The notes under the pieces: model-generated
Databases searched by the model: none
The model's input: only the letters and a program-made list of their open reading frames with translations
Told to the model about the DNA's origin: nothing
In this document: piece by piece, positions 1 through 8,634 of the stretch
Layout: every line of letters starts with the position of its first letter
How positions within the stretch are numbered: position 1 is the stretch's first letter
Position numbers and translations under genes: made by a program
DNA from: JACCTH01 sp035253825
Lineage (GTDB): Bacteria; Actinomycetota; Acidimicrobiia; Spongiisociales; ZC4RG35
Reading direction: 5' to 3'
DNA: 64,000 nt
Assembly: GCA_035253825.1 (NCBI GenBank)
Contig: DATFBM010000044.1
Location: 1-64,000, forward strand

Positions 1-358
<358 letters not shown>

Positions 359-746
359 ACATTCATTTTGGCTCGCCGTTTAGGGACAAACCGCAAATCA
401 TGTCAGGTCGAGTTTGCAAAGAAATTCTGGGGGTTAACCAGAGTTCTTACCATGTCCCAAATCCGAAGATTTGGGAGCTCATACGATTGTGTACACCGCT
501 CTCCCAGAGCCGGCGAACCAGCCTGAAAGAGGGTCTACGTTTGCTGTCTTTTGACACACTGTTTAGTTGTCAAGGAGCCCTCGCTCCCAGCCAAGGCACC
601 CAGCACAAGAGTCTGAGCCCTGGCTTCGGTTTTGCCGGGAAGCCCGGATGCAGCGCGCATCCGATCGCCCCCTCGGCAGCGATGCCGCCCTCGCAAAGCG
701 CGACAGCGGATCAAGAACTATAGCAGCAACCAGATAGACGCTGTCC
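359..746 (-). promoter_or_regulatory. 16S rRNA leader / upstream region
   Basis: This 388-nt stretch between tyrS and 16S has no convincing gene. It holds a perfect UUCG hairpin (456-475). Its minus-strand sequence GCTCCTTGACAACTAAACA (560-578) resembles the boxA-like antitermination element of Gram-positive rRNA leaders and spacers. The same place forms a 6-bp inverted repeat (TTGACA 568-573 with TGTCAA 551-556). A possible -10 hexamer TATAGT lies at 717-722 on the minus strand, with only a weak -35 near 742-747. I see no clear tyrS terminator. The boxA and promoter assignments are inferences from similarity. Confidence 0.55.
456..475 (-). promoter_or_regulatory. UUCG-capped hairpin in rRNA leader
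   Basis: On the minus strand an 8-bp perfect stem (CCCAAATC / GATTTGGG) closes a UUCG tetraloop through a C-G pair, the unusually stable cUUCGg motif. It lies about 100 nt upstream of the 16S 5' end. There is no U-tract after it, so it is unlikely to be a terminator. It may help leader folding, processing or antitermination; that role is inferred. Confidence 0.6.
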
Positions 747-747
747 C
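717..747 (-). promoter_or_regulatory. candidate rRNA promoter (weak)
   Basis: Minus-strand TATAGT (717-722) matches five of six bases of a -10 box. A GGGACA-like -35 lies about 19 bp upstream (742-747) and overlaps the tyrS stop codon. It is the best candidate I can see for the rRNA promoter, but spacing and -35 are poor. Confidence 0.25.
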
Positions 748-1943
748 TATTCCCCGCTGAGGCGAAGAAATCGGCGCTTTCCGATCTTGAGCACGATTCC
801 CACCAGCTGGGGCCGGGGCACCCACTCGATTTCGATGACTTTGCCATCGGCGCTGATCGCTCCCTGGGCGATCAGGCGCCTTGCCTCCCCTGCGGAAGCC
901 ACCATCTGGGCATCGCGGAGCAGCGAGGCGAGGTTGATCGGATCCTCGGGCGGCAAAGCAACCACCATGATGTCTTCGGGAACATCCCCCAGCCGAAATA
1001 TCCGGTCAAACTCGGCTTCGGCGGCGAGCGCCGCCTCCTCGCCGTGGTAGGTGGCCGTGATTCTTCGGGCCAGGGTTCGCTTGGCGTCTCGCGGGTGCAC
1101 AGTCCCGTCAGCGAGGCCGGCCAGGATCTCGTCGATCTCGAAGCCGGGCAGTTCCGTAACCAGAGGGAACCAGTTCGCCATGGTGTCGTCTGGGATCGAC
1201 ATCGTCTTTCCGTACATCTCGGAGGCCGGCTCCATCACGCCGATGTAATTGCCGAGAGATTGGGACATCTTCTGGCTGCCGTCGGTGCCCAAGAGCAAGG
1301 GAAGGGTCATGGCCACCTGGGGACGCTGTCCAAATCGTTCCTGCACCACTCGACCCATCATCAGATTCCAGAGCTGGTCGCTACCACCGAGCTCGATGTC
1401 GGCTTTGACGGCGACGGAGTCATAGCCCTGCAGGAACGGATACAAGAATTCCATGACTGAGATTGGCGTCTGTGCTTCGAAGCGTTTGGAGAAGTCGCCC
1501 CGTTCCAGGAGCTGAGCAACGGTTCCGGTCGAGGTCAGCTCCAGCACATCGCTCATGTCGAGGGAACCGAGCCATTCAGAGTTGTAGCGAACCTCGAGCG
1601 GCTCCGGCAGGAGGATCTTCTCGAACTGGGCCAAAACCTGTTGGGCGAACGCATCCACTTGCTCGGCTGACAGGCGGTTACGGGTCTCGCTCTTGAGAGA
1701 CGGGTCACCCACCCTCGCCGTGAAATCGCCGACGATCAGAACGGCGGTGTGACCTTGCTCCTGAAAGTCGCGAAGTTTGCGCAGCACCACGGCCCACCCG
1801 AGCGTTACCGCCGGGGCGGTCGGATCGAGCCCGAGCTTCACTCGGAGCGGCCGGCCTTCGGCGACTCTCGTCGCCAGCTCGTCGGGAGGAACGACGGTGT
1901 CGCAGCGGCGCAACAACCGCTCGAGGTTGGGTGCACCGGTCAT
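747..1943 (-). CDS. tyrS: Tyrosyl-tRNA synthetase with divergent class I motifs
   Basis: A 398-residue class Ic aminoacyl-tRNA synthetase that should charge tRNA-Tyr in the cytoplasm. The Rossmann domain begins around KLGLDPTAP (residues 36-44) and is followed by the FQEQGHTAVLIVGDFTARVGDP block. The tyrosine-pocket segment and GGSDQ (186-190) are present. An S4 RNA-binding domain fills roughly residues 335-398. The HIGH motif reads TLGW (47-50), so both histidines are missing, and KMSKS reads KMSQS (225-229). Length and colinearity are otherwise those of an intact enzyme. The start is ATG at 1943 with no strong ribosome binding site. It follows mpg by 12 nt and is the last protein gene before the rRNA operon. 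The family is certain. Whether this is the sole or a specialised TyrRS cannot be told from the window. Confidence 0.93.
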   Translation of the reverse strand: MTGAPNLERLLRRCDTVVPPDELATRVAEGRPLRVKLGLDPTAPAVTLGWAVVLRKLRDFQEQGHTAVLIVGDFTARVGDPSLKSETRNRLSAEQVDAFAQQVLAQFEKILLPEPLEVRYNSEWLGSLDMSDVLELTSTGTVAQLLERGDFSKRFEAQTPISVMEFLYPFLQGYDSVAVKADIELGGSDQLWNLMMGRVVQERFGQRPQVAMTLPLLLGTDGSQKMSQSLGNYIGVMEPASEMYGKTMSIPDDTMANWFPLVTELPGFEIDEILAGLADGTVHPRDAKRTLARRITATYHGEEAALAAEAEFDRIFRLGDVPEDIMVVALPPEDPINLASLLRDAQMVASAGEARRLIAQGAISADGKVIEIEWVPRPQLVGIVLKIGKRRFLRLSGE

Positions 1944-1955
1944 CGGAGCGGGACA

Positions 1956-2495
1956 CTAGCCCTCGTCCTCTGCGAGAAACCGCCACGGGTTATCGACTGC
2001 TTTGGAGATGCCGATGCGCGGGGTGATCCGGATACGGGTGGGCGGCGCTCCTGGCTGCAGGGTCACTGGGGCTCCAGGTTCGAAGAGGTCGACACCATTG
2101 AGATCGCCGGTGATGCCCAGCGCCTGACATAGGTTCCCGGGGCCCGTAGCGAGATTGGTCGCCCTCCCCCGGCGCTTGGTCATGATTTCTGTGCCGGCTA
2201 TCGGGCGACCGGCTCTCAGCAGTATCGCCGAGCCGACTCCCAGGTCGCCGCAGACAACATTGGCGCACCAGTGAATGCCATAACTGCGATAGACATAAAG
2301 CAAACCCGGGCGTTCGAACATGATCACGTTGCGTCCCCGGGGCCCACCGAACGAGTGGCTGGCGGGATCGTCCTCTCGATAAGCCTCGACTTCCGTCAGC
2401 GCTATCTCGGTGCGCTCGCCCCCGACCCAGCTGACTAGATGCCAACCGAGGAGTTGAGGAGCAGCGGTATCGGCGGTTTGATCGAGAAGGTCCAG
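1956..2495 (-). CDS. mpg: 3-methyladenine DNA glycosylase (Mpg/AAG family), CTG start proposed
   Basis: A base-excision repair glycosylase of the AAG fold, which removes alkylated purines. The frame holds TEVEAYREDDPASHS, the VYRSYGIHWCANVV segment, ATGPGNLCQALGI and NGVDLFE, all in family order. The only ATG/GTG/TTG in this frame is GTG at 2327. That start would remove the conserved N-terminal half, including the EAY active-site region. Reading upstream, the conserved frame runs to the end of argF, and the only plausible start is CTG at 2493-2495, two bases after the argF TAA (2498-2500). This gives about 179 residues beginning before AAPQLLGWHLV, close to the usual family length. Translation is probably coupled to argF. 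The family call is firm; the start is inference. Confidence 0.82.
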   Translation of the reverse strand: MDLLDQTADTAAPQLLGWHLVSWVGGERTEIALTEVEAYREDDPASHSFGGPRGRNVIMFERPGLLYVYRSYGIHWCANVVCGDLGVGSAILLRAGRPIAGTEIMTKRRGRATNLATGPGNLCQALGITGDLNGVDLFEPGAPVTLQPGAPPTRIRITPRIGISKAVDNPWRFLAEDEG

Positions 2496-2497
2496 CT

Positions 2498-3391
2498 TTA
2501 ACTCAACGCCCTCAAGAGAATCGCCTTGAAGCTGTGGAGGCGGTTCTCGGCTTGGTCGAAAACGACCGAGCGCGGATGCTCGAGCAATTCGTCTGTCACT
2601 TCCTCTCCGCGATGTGCTGGGAGGCAGTGCATGAAGAGCGCATCGGGATTGGCCCTTTCGAACAGGTCCACATCGACCTGGTAGTGGGCAAACGCCCGGC
2701 GGCGTTCGGCACTTTCGGCTTCCTGGCCCATGGAAGTCCAGACGTCCGTGTAGACGACATTGGCTCCGGAAACGGCTTCAACCGGATCTGTCGTCACCAA
2801 GACCTCCCCGTAGTGTCGGGCATCGGCCGTTACTTCCTCGGAGAGCATGTAGCCCGCGGGGCTTGCCAAGCGAACTGAGCCCCCCGCCCTTGTGACCGCC
2901 CCGATCAAGGAAGCCGCCGTGTTGTTGCCATCGCCCACGTAGGCCACTGTCGTTTCCGCCAGCGGTCGATGCTCGGCCATTGTCTGTAGATCCGCAATCG
3001 CCTGACAGGGATGTTCGGCATCGCTCAGCAGGTTGATGACGGGTACCGAGACCGCCTTTGCCACTCGCTCGAGATCATCGTGATCGAACACCCTCATCCC
3101 CAGCAGGTCGAGGTACCTTTCGAGGACCCGGCCGACGTCTTCGGGTGACTCTCGCGAACCCAGACCGATTTGCTCGTTACGAATCACCACCGGGTGGATT
3201 CCCAGCTCGATGGCGGCGACGTCGGTGGAGACCCAGGTACGAACGGACTGCTTCATGAAAAAGAGACCGATCGAGCGTCCGGCGAGGGCGCCCGCATATT
3301 CACCGGGCCTGTCCTTGACTCGCTGCGAAAGTCCGAGCAAATCGTTCAATTCGGCCGGGTCGAGGTCTCCGATACGGAGCAAGCGCTTCAT
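2498..3391 (-). CDS. argF: Ornithine carbamoyltransferase with variant carbamoyl-phosphate motif
   Basis: A 297-residue carbamoyltransferase expected to make citrulline from ornithine and carbamoyl phosphate in arginine synthesis. HPCQ (127-130), the ornithine-loop sequence DVWTSMGQE (216-224) and FMHCLPAHRGEE (253-264) identify the ornithine enzyme rather than the aspartate, putrescine or acetylornithine enzymes. The carbamoyl-phosphate motif, normally STRTR, reads SVRTW (49-53), replacing the Thr and the second Arg. The start overlaps the pheT stop as ATGA (3388-3391), so it is translated with pheST, away from other arg genes in this window. pyrB in the same window keeps a normal STRTR. It could be a diverged catabolic or secondary enzyme; I favour a functional OTC. 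Confidence 0.88.
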   Translation of the reverse strand: MKRLLRIGDLDPAELNDLLGLSQRVKDRPGEYAGALAGRSIGLFFMKQSVRTWVSTDVAAIELGIHPVVIRNEQIGLGSRESPEDVGRVLERYLDLLGMRVFDHDDLERVAKAVSVPVINLLSDAEHPCQAIADLQTMAEHRPLAETTVAYVGDGNNTAASLIGAVTRAGGSVRLASPAGYMLSEEVTADARHYGEVLVTTDPVEAVSGANVVYTDVWTSMGQEAESAERRRAFAHYQVDVDLFERANPDALFMHCLPAHRGEEVTDELLEHPRSVVFDQAENRLHSFKAILLRALS

Positions 3392-5790
3392 GCCTTTTCT
3401 CCCCGCAGAGTGGCGCCGAGAGCTCTCGCCGCTGCCACCAGTCGCTGACGAAGGTCGGCGATCTCATCGGAGGAGAAGGTGTGGTCGGGAGCCCGGAATC
3501 GGTAGGTGATTGCCAGCGCTTTCTTCCCTTTGCCGAGTGCCGTTCCCCGGTACTCATCAAAGAGCTGAGCCCTCTCACACAGGTCCGATGCCACGTCCCG
3601 GGTAATGGTCAACAGCTCCTCGGCGGGCATTTCCTCCGGAACGACGAATGACAAGTCGAAATCGATCGAGGGGAACGAACTGGGTTCGACGAGCTCCCAC
3701 CGCCTGACGGGGGCAAGTAACGGTGCCAGTTCAACTTCGCCGACGGCGATTCTTCCCTGTAAGTCGTATGCCGCCGCCGTCAACGGATGAAGCTCACCAA
3801 CGTAGCCGATCTCACGGCCCCCTAGGAGCACTCTCGCAGCTCTGCCGGGGTGATAGCCGGCGGGCGCCGCGCTCTCGAGCCTCCAATCGTCAAGACCCAA
3901 ACCCGTCGCCAGAATACGCCAGAGGGCCGTGGCCGTGAACAAGTCGACCGGGCGCGCGCCGTTCCCCATCTCCGACGGCCCGAGATGGCCGCTAACCGCA
4001 AAGCCGAGCCGCTCGGGCTGATACGGAAGGCGATCGTCCTCCTCCCATGGCATGTGGATGAAAACCCGACCGGTCTCAAAGATGCCGAGGTCCCTACTTC
4101 CTCGATTCAGGTTGTAGCGCAGCGTCCGCAGCAAACCCGGGAGAAGCGACGTCCGCAAGGTGGCGAGCTCCTCGTTGAGCGGATTTGAAACCCGAACCGT
4201 GAGTCGAGCTTGATGGTCCGCTGGATAGGTGAAGGCGGCGAGATCCTCGGTTCCCGAGAAGGAAAGGTTGATCGCTTGATAGAGGCCGGCCCCGGTGAGC
4301 ACTCGTCGCAGCGATTGGTGCCGGTGCTGTTCATCGTTGTAACCCCCGGCCGGCCCGGTCGGAATGCTCTCGGGGAAGCTGTCGTAGCCATAGAGACGGG
4401 CGACCTCCTCGACGAGGTCGGCGGGTCGTTCGAGATCGCGCCGGCGGGTGGGAACGGTCACCACCAACGGGTCGTCGCCCTCCACTTCGAGATCGAGACG
4501 TTCAAGCAGGCGCCTTACCTCGGGACGGGGGACCACTCCCCCAAGCAGCCTGTCTACCTCAGCCAGAGGCAACGAGACGGTGGCGGGCACGAAGGCACGG
4601 GCGACGACGTCGATCGCCTCCGATGGCGAGGTCCCGCCGGCAAGCTCCATCATCAAGCGATTGGCGCGGGCAGCGGCGAGCGGGGGAAGATTGGGGTCGA
4701 CGCCCCGTTCGAACCGGGCCGAGGCCTCGGTACGAATCGCGTGGCGCTTGCTCATGTGGAGTACCGTCGGGGCATCCCAGGAGGCCGCCTCGATCACGAC
4801 GTTTTTGGTCTCGGAGGTCACTTCAGAATCTCCGCCACCCATGGTTCCCGCCAGGCCGGTTGCCGTTTCGGCATCAGCTACGACGAGGTCCGCCTCGGTC
4901 AGCGCCCGGTCGACCCCATCGAGGGTGCGCAACTTCTCCCCGGCTTGCGCCCGTCTGACCACGATTTCGTTTTTCGCCAGGCGATCGAAATCGAATGCAT
5001 GGAGAGGCTGACCCAGCTCCAACATGACGTAATTGGTCACATCGACGATGTTGGAAATGGGTCGGATTCCTGCCGCCTTCAAGCGTTGGCGAATCTTGAG
5101 CGGCGAGGGCTTGACCTCGACTCCAAAAAGCTCGCGGGCGACGAATCGGTAACAACCGTCGGTGTCGTCGACACGAACGGTGGTCCGCAGAGCCCCATCA
5201 GTGCCGACCACCTCGACCGGTGGCAGGCGGTACGGCACCCCGTAGAAGGCGGCTAACTCCCGAGCTACTCCCAGCATCGACATTTGATCGGGCCGGTTGG
5301 ACGTGATCTCGAGGTCGAGCACATAGTCGGGGAGATCGACGACCTCTTCGAACGGCTTCCCGAGCTCGGTGTCGGGGTCGAGGACGAGGATGCCCTCGTG
5401 ATCGGCACCAAGGCCAAGTTCGCGCTCCGAGCAGATCATCCCCCGCGACTCAATGCCGCGGATCGTTCGAGCTCCAAGCTCGAACCCCCCGGCCAGAGTG
5501 GCACCAGGAACCGCGAAGGCGACCTTGGCTCCTTCGTCGAAGTTCCAGGCGCCGCAGACCACCTCGATGGGTTCCTTTCCTGTGCTGACCAGGCACAAGC
5601 GCACCTTGTCGGCATTGGGGTGGGGCCTTATCGAATCGACGACGCCGACATAGACCCCGCTCCAGTCCGCCTCCAGTTCGGTGACGCTTTCTACCTTGAG
5701 GCCGAGGGAGTTGAGCGCCCGTTGAACTTCATTCGGATCGGGATCGGGGAGGTCGATGAACTCGGCGAGCCAGTGAAGCGAGACTCTCAT
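3388..5790 (-). CDS. pheT: Phenylalanyl-tRNA synthetase beta subunit
   Basis: An 800-residue beta subunit of the (alpha-beta)2 PheRS. It starts MRVSLHWLAEFIDLP at the ATG at 5790, which overlaps the pheS stop (ATGA 5787-5790). An upstream extension in the frame lacks family similarity. The EMAP-type tRNA-binding domain is near residues 40-150 (HPNADKVRLCLV). The B3/4 editing region follows (RPISNIVDVTNYVMLELGQP), then B5 and the catalytic-like core around residues 400-680. A C-terminal FDX-ACB anticodon-binding domain starts near PSSFPSIDFDLSFVV. Length is normal for bacteria. Confidence 0.98.
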   Translation of the reverse strand: MRVSLHWLAEFIDLPDPDPNEVQRALNSLGLKVESVTELEADWSGVYVGVVDSIRPHPNADKVRLCLVSTGKEPIEVVCGAWNFDEGAKVAFAVPGATLAGGFELGARTIRGIESRGMICSERELGLGADHEGILVLDPDTELGKPFEEVVDLPDYVLDLEITSNRPDQMSMLGVARELAAFYGVPYRLPPVEVVGTDGALRTTVRVDDTDGCYRFVARELFGVEVKPSPLKIRQRLKAAGIRPISNIVDVTNYVMLELGQPLHAFDFDRLAKNEIVVRRAQAGEKLRTLDGVDRALTEADLVVADAETATGLAGTMGGGDSEVTSETKNVVIEAASWDAPTVLHMSKRHAIRTEASARFERGVDPNLPPLAAARANRLMMELAGGTSPSEAIDVVARAFVPATVSLPLAEVDRLLGGVVPRPEVRRLLERLDLEVEGDDPLVVTVPTRRRDLERPADLVEEVARLYGYDSFPESIPTGPAGGYNDEQHRHQSLRRVLTGAGLYQAINLSFSGTEDLAAFTYPADHQARLTVRVSNPLNEELATLRTSLLPGLLRTLRYNLNRGSRDLGIFETGRVFIHMPWEEDDRLPYQPERLGFAVSGHLGPSEMGNGARPVDLFTATALWRILATGLGLDDWRLESAAPAGYHPGRAARVLLGGREIGYVGELHPLTAAAYDLQGRIAVGEVELAPLLAPVRRWELVEPSSFPSIDFDLSFVVPEEMPAEELLTITRDVASDLCERAQLFDEYRGTALGKGKKALAITYRFRAPDHTFSSDEIADLRQRLVAAARALGATLRGEKA

Positions 5791-6824
5791 CGAAACTGCC
5801 GGAGTACGCGCAAGTCGTTGTCGATGAAGACGCGGATGTTGGAGATCCCGTGGCGCACCATCGCCAGGCGCTCCACACCCATGCCGAATGCAAAGCCGGA
5901 CAGAGTCTGGGAGTCGTGACCAGCCATGTCCAAGACGTTGGGATCGACCATTCCGCATCCGGCCATCTCCAACCAGCCACTGCCCCCACAAAGACGGCAG
6001 GATGCGGCGGTGCCGCCGCAGACAAAGCAGGAGACGTCGAGCTCTGCCGAGGGCTCAGTGAAGGGAAAGAAGCTCGGGCGCAGACGGATCCTCTGCTCGC
6101 GGCCGAAAAACTCACGGGCGAAGTGCGCCAGCGTCCCTTTCAAATCAGAGAAAACGATTCCGGAGTCAACCGCCAGGCCCTCGATCTGATGAAACACGGG
6201 CAAATGACTGGCGTCGATGGTGTCGGATCGAAATGTTTTGCCTGGAACAACAACGTAAAGCGGCGGTTTGTGCGACTGCATATATCGCACCTGCATGGGC
6301 GAGGTGTGAGTCCGCAGAAGCACCTCGTCAGCCGGGTCGCCGAAATCGAGATAAAGAGTGTCTGATTCAAACCGAGAAGGATGATGGGGAGGCGTGTTGA
6401 GAGCGTCGAAATTGAACCAGGCCAGCTCTGCTTCGGGTCCCTGTTCGACCCGGTATCCAAGGCCGATGAATATGTTGCAAACCTCATCGATCGTCTGCTG
6501 GACCAAGTGCTCGGTGCCTTGATTGAGCGTCCAGCGTTCGACGGTGATATCCACGGAGTCGCCTGCTAACAGCACGTTCGCTTCAGCTCGAGCGAGCTCG
6601 GCTCGTCTCTCCGAAATCAGTCGGTTGAGTTCTGCCGTGACCCGATTCACCTCCATGCCGGCAGCCGGGCGGTCCGCGGGATCTAACTTCCCCAGTTGGC
6701 GCCGGGCCTCGCCTATGGGGCTGTTCCTGCCCAAAAGCTTGGTTTCGACTTCGTCGAGATCTGCCACGGTTTTCGCAGCCTGAATCGTCGCTTCGGAAGT
6801 AGCGAGGTGCTCGTGCAGATTCAT
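5787..6824 (-). CDS. pheS: Phenylalanyl-tRNA synthetase alpha subunit
   Basis: The 345-residue catalytic alpha subunit of PheRS. An N-terminal coiled coil (about 1-85) precedes the class II core with LLRTHTSPMQVRYM (motif 2 region near 170), VFHQIEGLAVD, and motif 3 GFAFGMGVERLAMVRHGI. Cysteines at 266, 269, 276, 279 and 290 form a zinc-ribbon-like cluster inserted before motif 3. The gene has no obvious ribosome binding site (CCTTCCTCGCCC before ATG), so leaderless or weak initiation is possible. A 14-bp hairpin lies 40 nt upstream. Confidence 0.97.
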   Translation of the reverse strand: MNLHEHLATSEATIQAAKTVADLDEVETKLLGRNSPIGEARRQLGKLDPADRPAAGMEVNRVTAELNRLISERRAELARAEANVLLAGDSVDITVERWTLNQGTEHLVQQTIDEVCNIFIGLGYRVEQGPEAELAWFNFDALNTPPHHPSRFESDTLYLDFGDPADEVLLRTHTSPMQVRYMQSHKPPLYVVVPGKTFRSDTIDASHLPVFHQIEGLAVDSGIVFSDLKGTLAHFAREFFGREQRIRLRPSFFPFTEPSAELDVSCFVCGGTAASCRLCGGSGWLEMAGCGMVDPNVLDMAGHDSQTLSGFAFGMGVERLAMVRHGISNIRVFIDNDLRVLRQFR

Positions 6825-6864
6825 GGGCGAGGAAGGTTACCGAACGATCACTTTGCCCAATAAC

Positions 6865-6899
6865 GAAATAGACCAGCCCCATCCAGGCTGGTCTATTTC
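6865..6899 (-). terminator. 14-bp hairpin between the small secreted protein gene and pheS
   Basis: A perfect 14-bp inverted repeat (6865-6878 with 6886-6899) encloses a 7-nt loop. On the minus strand the descending arm ends in CTATTTC followed by GTTATT, so the U-tract is weak. It fits a terminator for the upstream secreted-protein gene. Because pheS starts only about 40 nt later, it could instead attenuate pheST. I see no T-box sequence. Confidence 0.65.
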
Positions 6900-6918
6900 T
6901 AGATGGTTCGAGCTTGAT

Positions 6919-7293
6919 CTATGGCTTGGGGAACACCGGATGGCTCTTGGTTCGGTTCGGCTGCGGCGGGAACCCGAAATCCGGCGCGTGGTTGGGGTTG
7001 CATGCCATTCCCGGGTTGAACTCGTGAGGATCGCCGAATCCCAGCCTCACGTCCTGTCCATATGACTGTGATTGGCCGCCGGGGCCGTTGGGGATGAGGT
7101 CCGGGTTGACGTTGGGGTCGGTCGATGCCCCTGGATCGTCATTGAGTCCTGAAAAGGAGCACCACGACACGCCCTGGTTTTGTTCGACGTTCGCGCCACT
7201 ACCGGTTACCTCACCGGCGAGCGCGGTGCTGGCGAACAAAGCCAGAAAGACCACCGTACAGATCGCGACCGCGAGCAATCTCTTTTTGCCCAC
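6919..7293 (-). CDS. Small secreted protein of unknown function
   Basis: A 124-residue protein starting at GTG (7293) with a good ribosome binding site (GGGAGGCAGGA). Residues 1-27 form a clear signal peptide: a basic start (MGKKR), a hydrophobic core (LLAVAICTVVFLALFA) and an ALA/GE-like cleavage site. The mature part is short, rich in Gly, Asn and Pro, and has no membrane segment. It holds WCSFSGLNDDP and, later, QSYGQDVRLG and PGMACNPNHAPD. Two cysteines, one in each block, could form a disulfide. I do not recognise a characterised family. The gene stands alone, followed by a hairpin, so it may form its own transcript. Confidence 0.8.
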   Translation of the reverse strand: MGKKRLLAVAICTVVFLALFASTALAGEVTGSGANVEQNQGVSWCSFSGLNDDPGASTDPNVNPDLIPNGPGGQSQSYGQDVRLGFGDPHEFNPGMACNPNHAPDFGFPPQPNRTKSHPVFPKP

Positions 7294-7401
7294 TCCTGCC
7301 TCCCTTGTCGGAACGCCTGACTGGCGTTCAAGCCAGGGGAGCCTATGGGCCCACAGCCTCAGGCGTCAAAAGCGAACGAAAAACCGTTCCGTTGTAGCTA
7401 G

Positions 7402-8508
7402 TCATCCTTTGCTGGGGTTGAGCGCTTGGACCTGGGTCTCTCGCGATTCAGCAGACTTGCTGATCGCCATCGCCACGTGCCGGGCATCTCGATCGATTCC
7501 ATTGATCTGCGAAGAGCTGAGTGAATAGAGAAAGTCGAGTCCGACGAAATAGAGGCCGGGCGCCTCAGGAACTATTCCCCGCCGGTGTCTCGGCTCGCGC
7601 TCCTCGAAGATGGGCAGATCGATGTACGAAAAATCAGGCCGAAATCCGGTGCACCAAACAACGTTGGCAACATCGAGCACCTCTCCGGTTTCCAAGAGCG
7701 GCAGACCATCTCTGGCTCCGATGGTGCGAGCGACCCTGGCCACTCCGGCAGTTGCCAGGTGCTTGGCCTTCGTTCTCATCAGCGGTGCTCCGTGACCAAG
7801 AATCTTTGGCCGGGCCTTGCGCCCGATAGGGGTGCTCGTAGTCAACACCCGATGAAGAACCTGGCGAGCAAGTGGCATGACGGTGGCAGCACTGACTCGA
7901 TTGATTGGAAACGGCATTTGCCCCGGATGCTCCCCCGAAAGCCAGGTCTTTCGAGTGGCGACCGCATCCATCGCGACCTCCGCTCCGGAGTTCCCTGCCC
8001 CGACCACCAGAACCTCACCAGGTCGAAACTGGCGGGGATTGCGGTAATGGAGGGAGTGGAGCTGGAGAATCCCCGGATGCAACTCGGTCGCATAAACCGG
8101 AATCCGTGGGATCTGGTTCCCCATGGCTACCACTACGTGGTTTGCCTCGAACTCCTTCGACCCTGCGCTGACTGCAAATCGGCCGCGATTCATCTTGATT
8201 TGATCGACCCGCGTGTCGCTTCGGACCGGAAGATCGAAATGCTTGGCGTAGGACTCGAGGTAGTCCGCCATCTCGTCTTTGGTGGGGAAGTAGGTGAAAC
8301 CGGTAGGAAAACGCATTCCCGGAAGCCTGTCGTAGCGCGCCGGCGTGAAGAGCCGGAGTGAGTCCCATCGCTGGCGCCAGGCGTCGCCGACCCTGGTGGT
8401 GGCATCGAGGATCACGAAGGGAATACCCAATCTCTGCAGGTGGTATCCCGTAGCCAGGCCCGCCTGGCCACCGCCCACGACGACGGTGTCGATTCTTTCG
8501 GGGGTCAT
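7402..8508 (-). CDS. FAD/NAD(P)-dependent monooxygenase, CzcO/FMO-like
   Basis: A flavoprotein of 368 residues, starting at the ATG at 8508 behind AGGGAG; an upstream extension of the frame is not conserved-looking. TVVVGGGQAGLATGYHLQ near the N-terminus is the FAD-binding GxGxxG fold, followed by GDAWRQRWDSLRLFTPA, typical of class B flavin monooxygenases. A second Rossmann motif VLVVGAGNSGAEVAMD (about 160-175) binds NADPH. The C-terminal block VVWCTGFRPDFSYIDLP closes the family pattern. The enzyme should oxygenate a small organic substrate in the cytoplasm; substrate unknown. A LuxR-type regulator lies just upstream on the same strand and may control it. Confidence 0.9.
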   Translation of the reverse strand: MTPERIDTVVVGGGQAGLATGYHLQRLGIPFVILDATTRVGDAWRQRWDSLRLFTPARYDRLPGMRFPTGFTYFPTKDEMADYLESYAKHFDLPVRSDTRVDQIKMNRGRFAVSAGSKEFEANHVVVAMGNQIPRIPVYATELHPGILQLHSLHYRNPRQFRPGEVLVVGAGNSGAEVAMDAVATRKTWLSGEHPGQMPFPINRVSAATVMPLARQVLHRVLTTSTPIGRKARPKILGHGAPLMRTKAKHLATAGVARVARTIGARDGLPLLETGEVLDVANVVWCTGFRPDFSYIDLPIFEEREPRHRRGIVPEAPGLYFVGLDFLYSLSSSQINGIDRDARHVAMAISKSAESRETQVQALNPSKG

Positions 8509-8634
8509 ATCGGAGTCTCCCTTCGCGTCTTTGGACTGCCGGGGTCCATGAGGGCAACATATGGGAACCGGCCCCGCTTGACTTCGGCGAGACGCACCAA
8601 TTAGCGAAGCCAAGAAATGGTTAGTTTTGACCAG

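Noticed and set aside
635..647. Short stem CCGGG/CCCGG between tyrS and 16S as tyrS terminator
   Set aside because: Five-bp stem with a 3-nt loop and no T-tract on the minus strand; too weak to call.
4210..5256. 348-codon plus-strand open frame opposite pheT
   Set aside because: It is an antisense shadow of a GC-rich conserved gene; pheT on the other strand explains the sequence fully.
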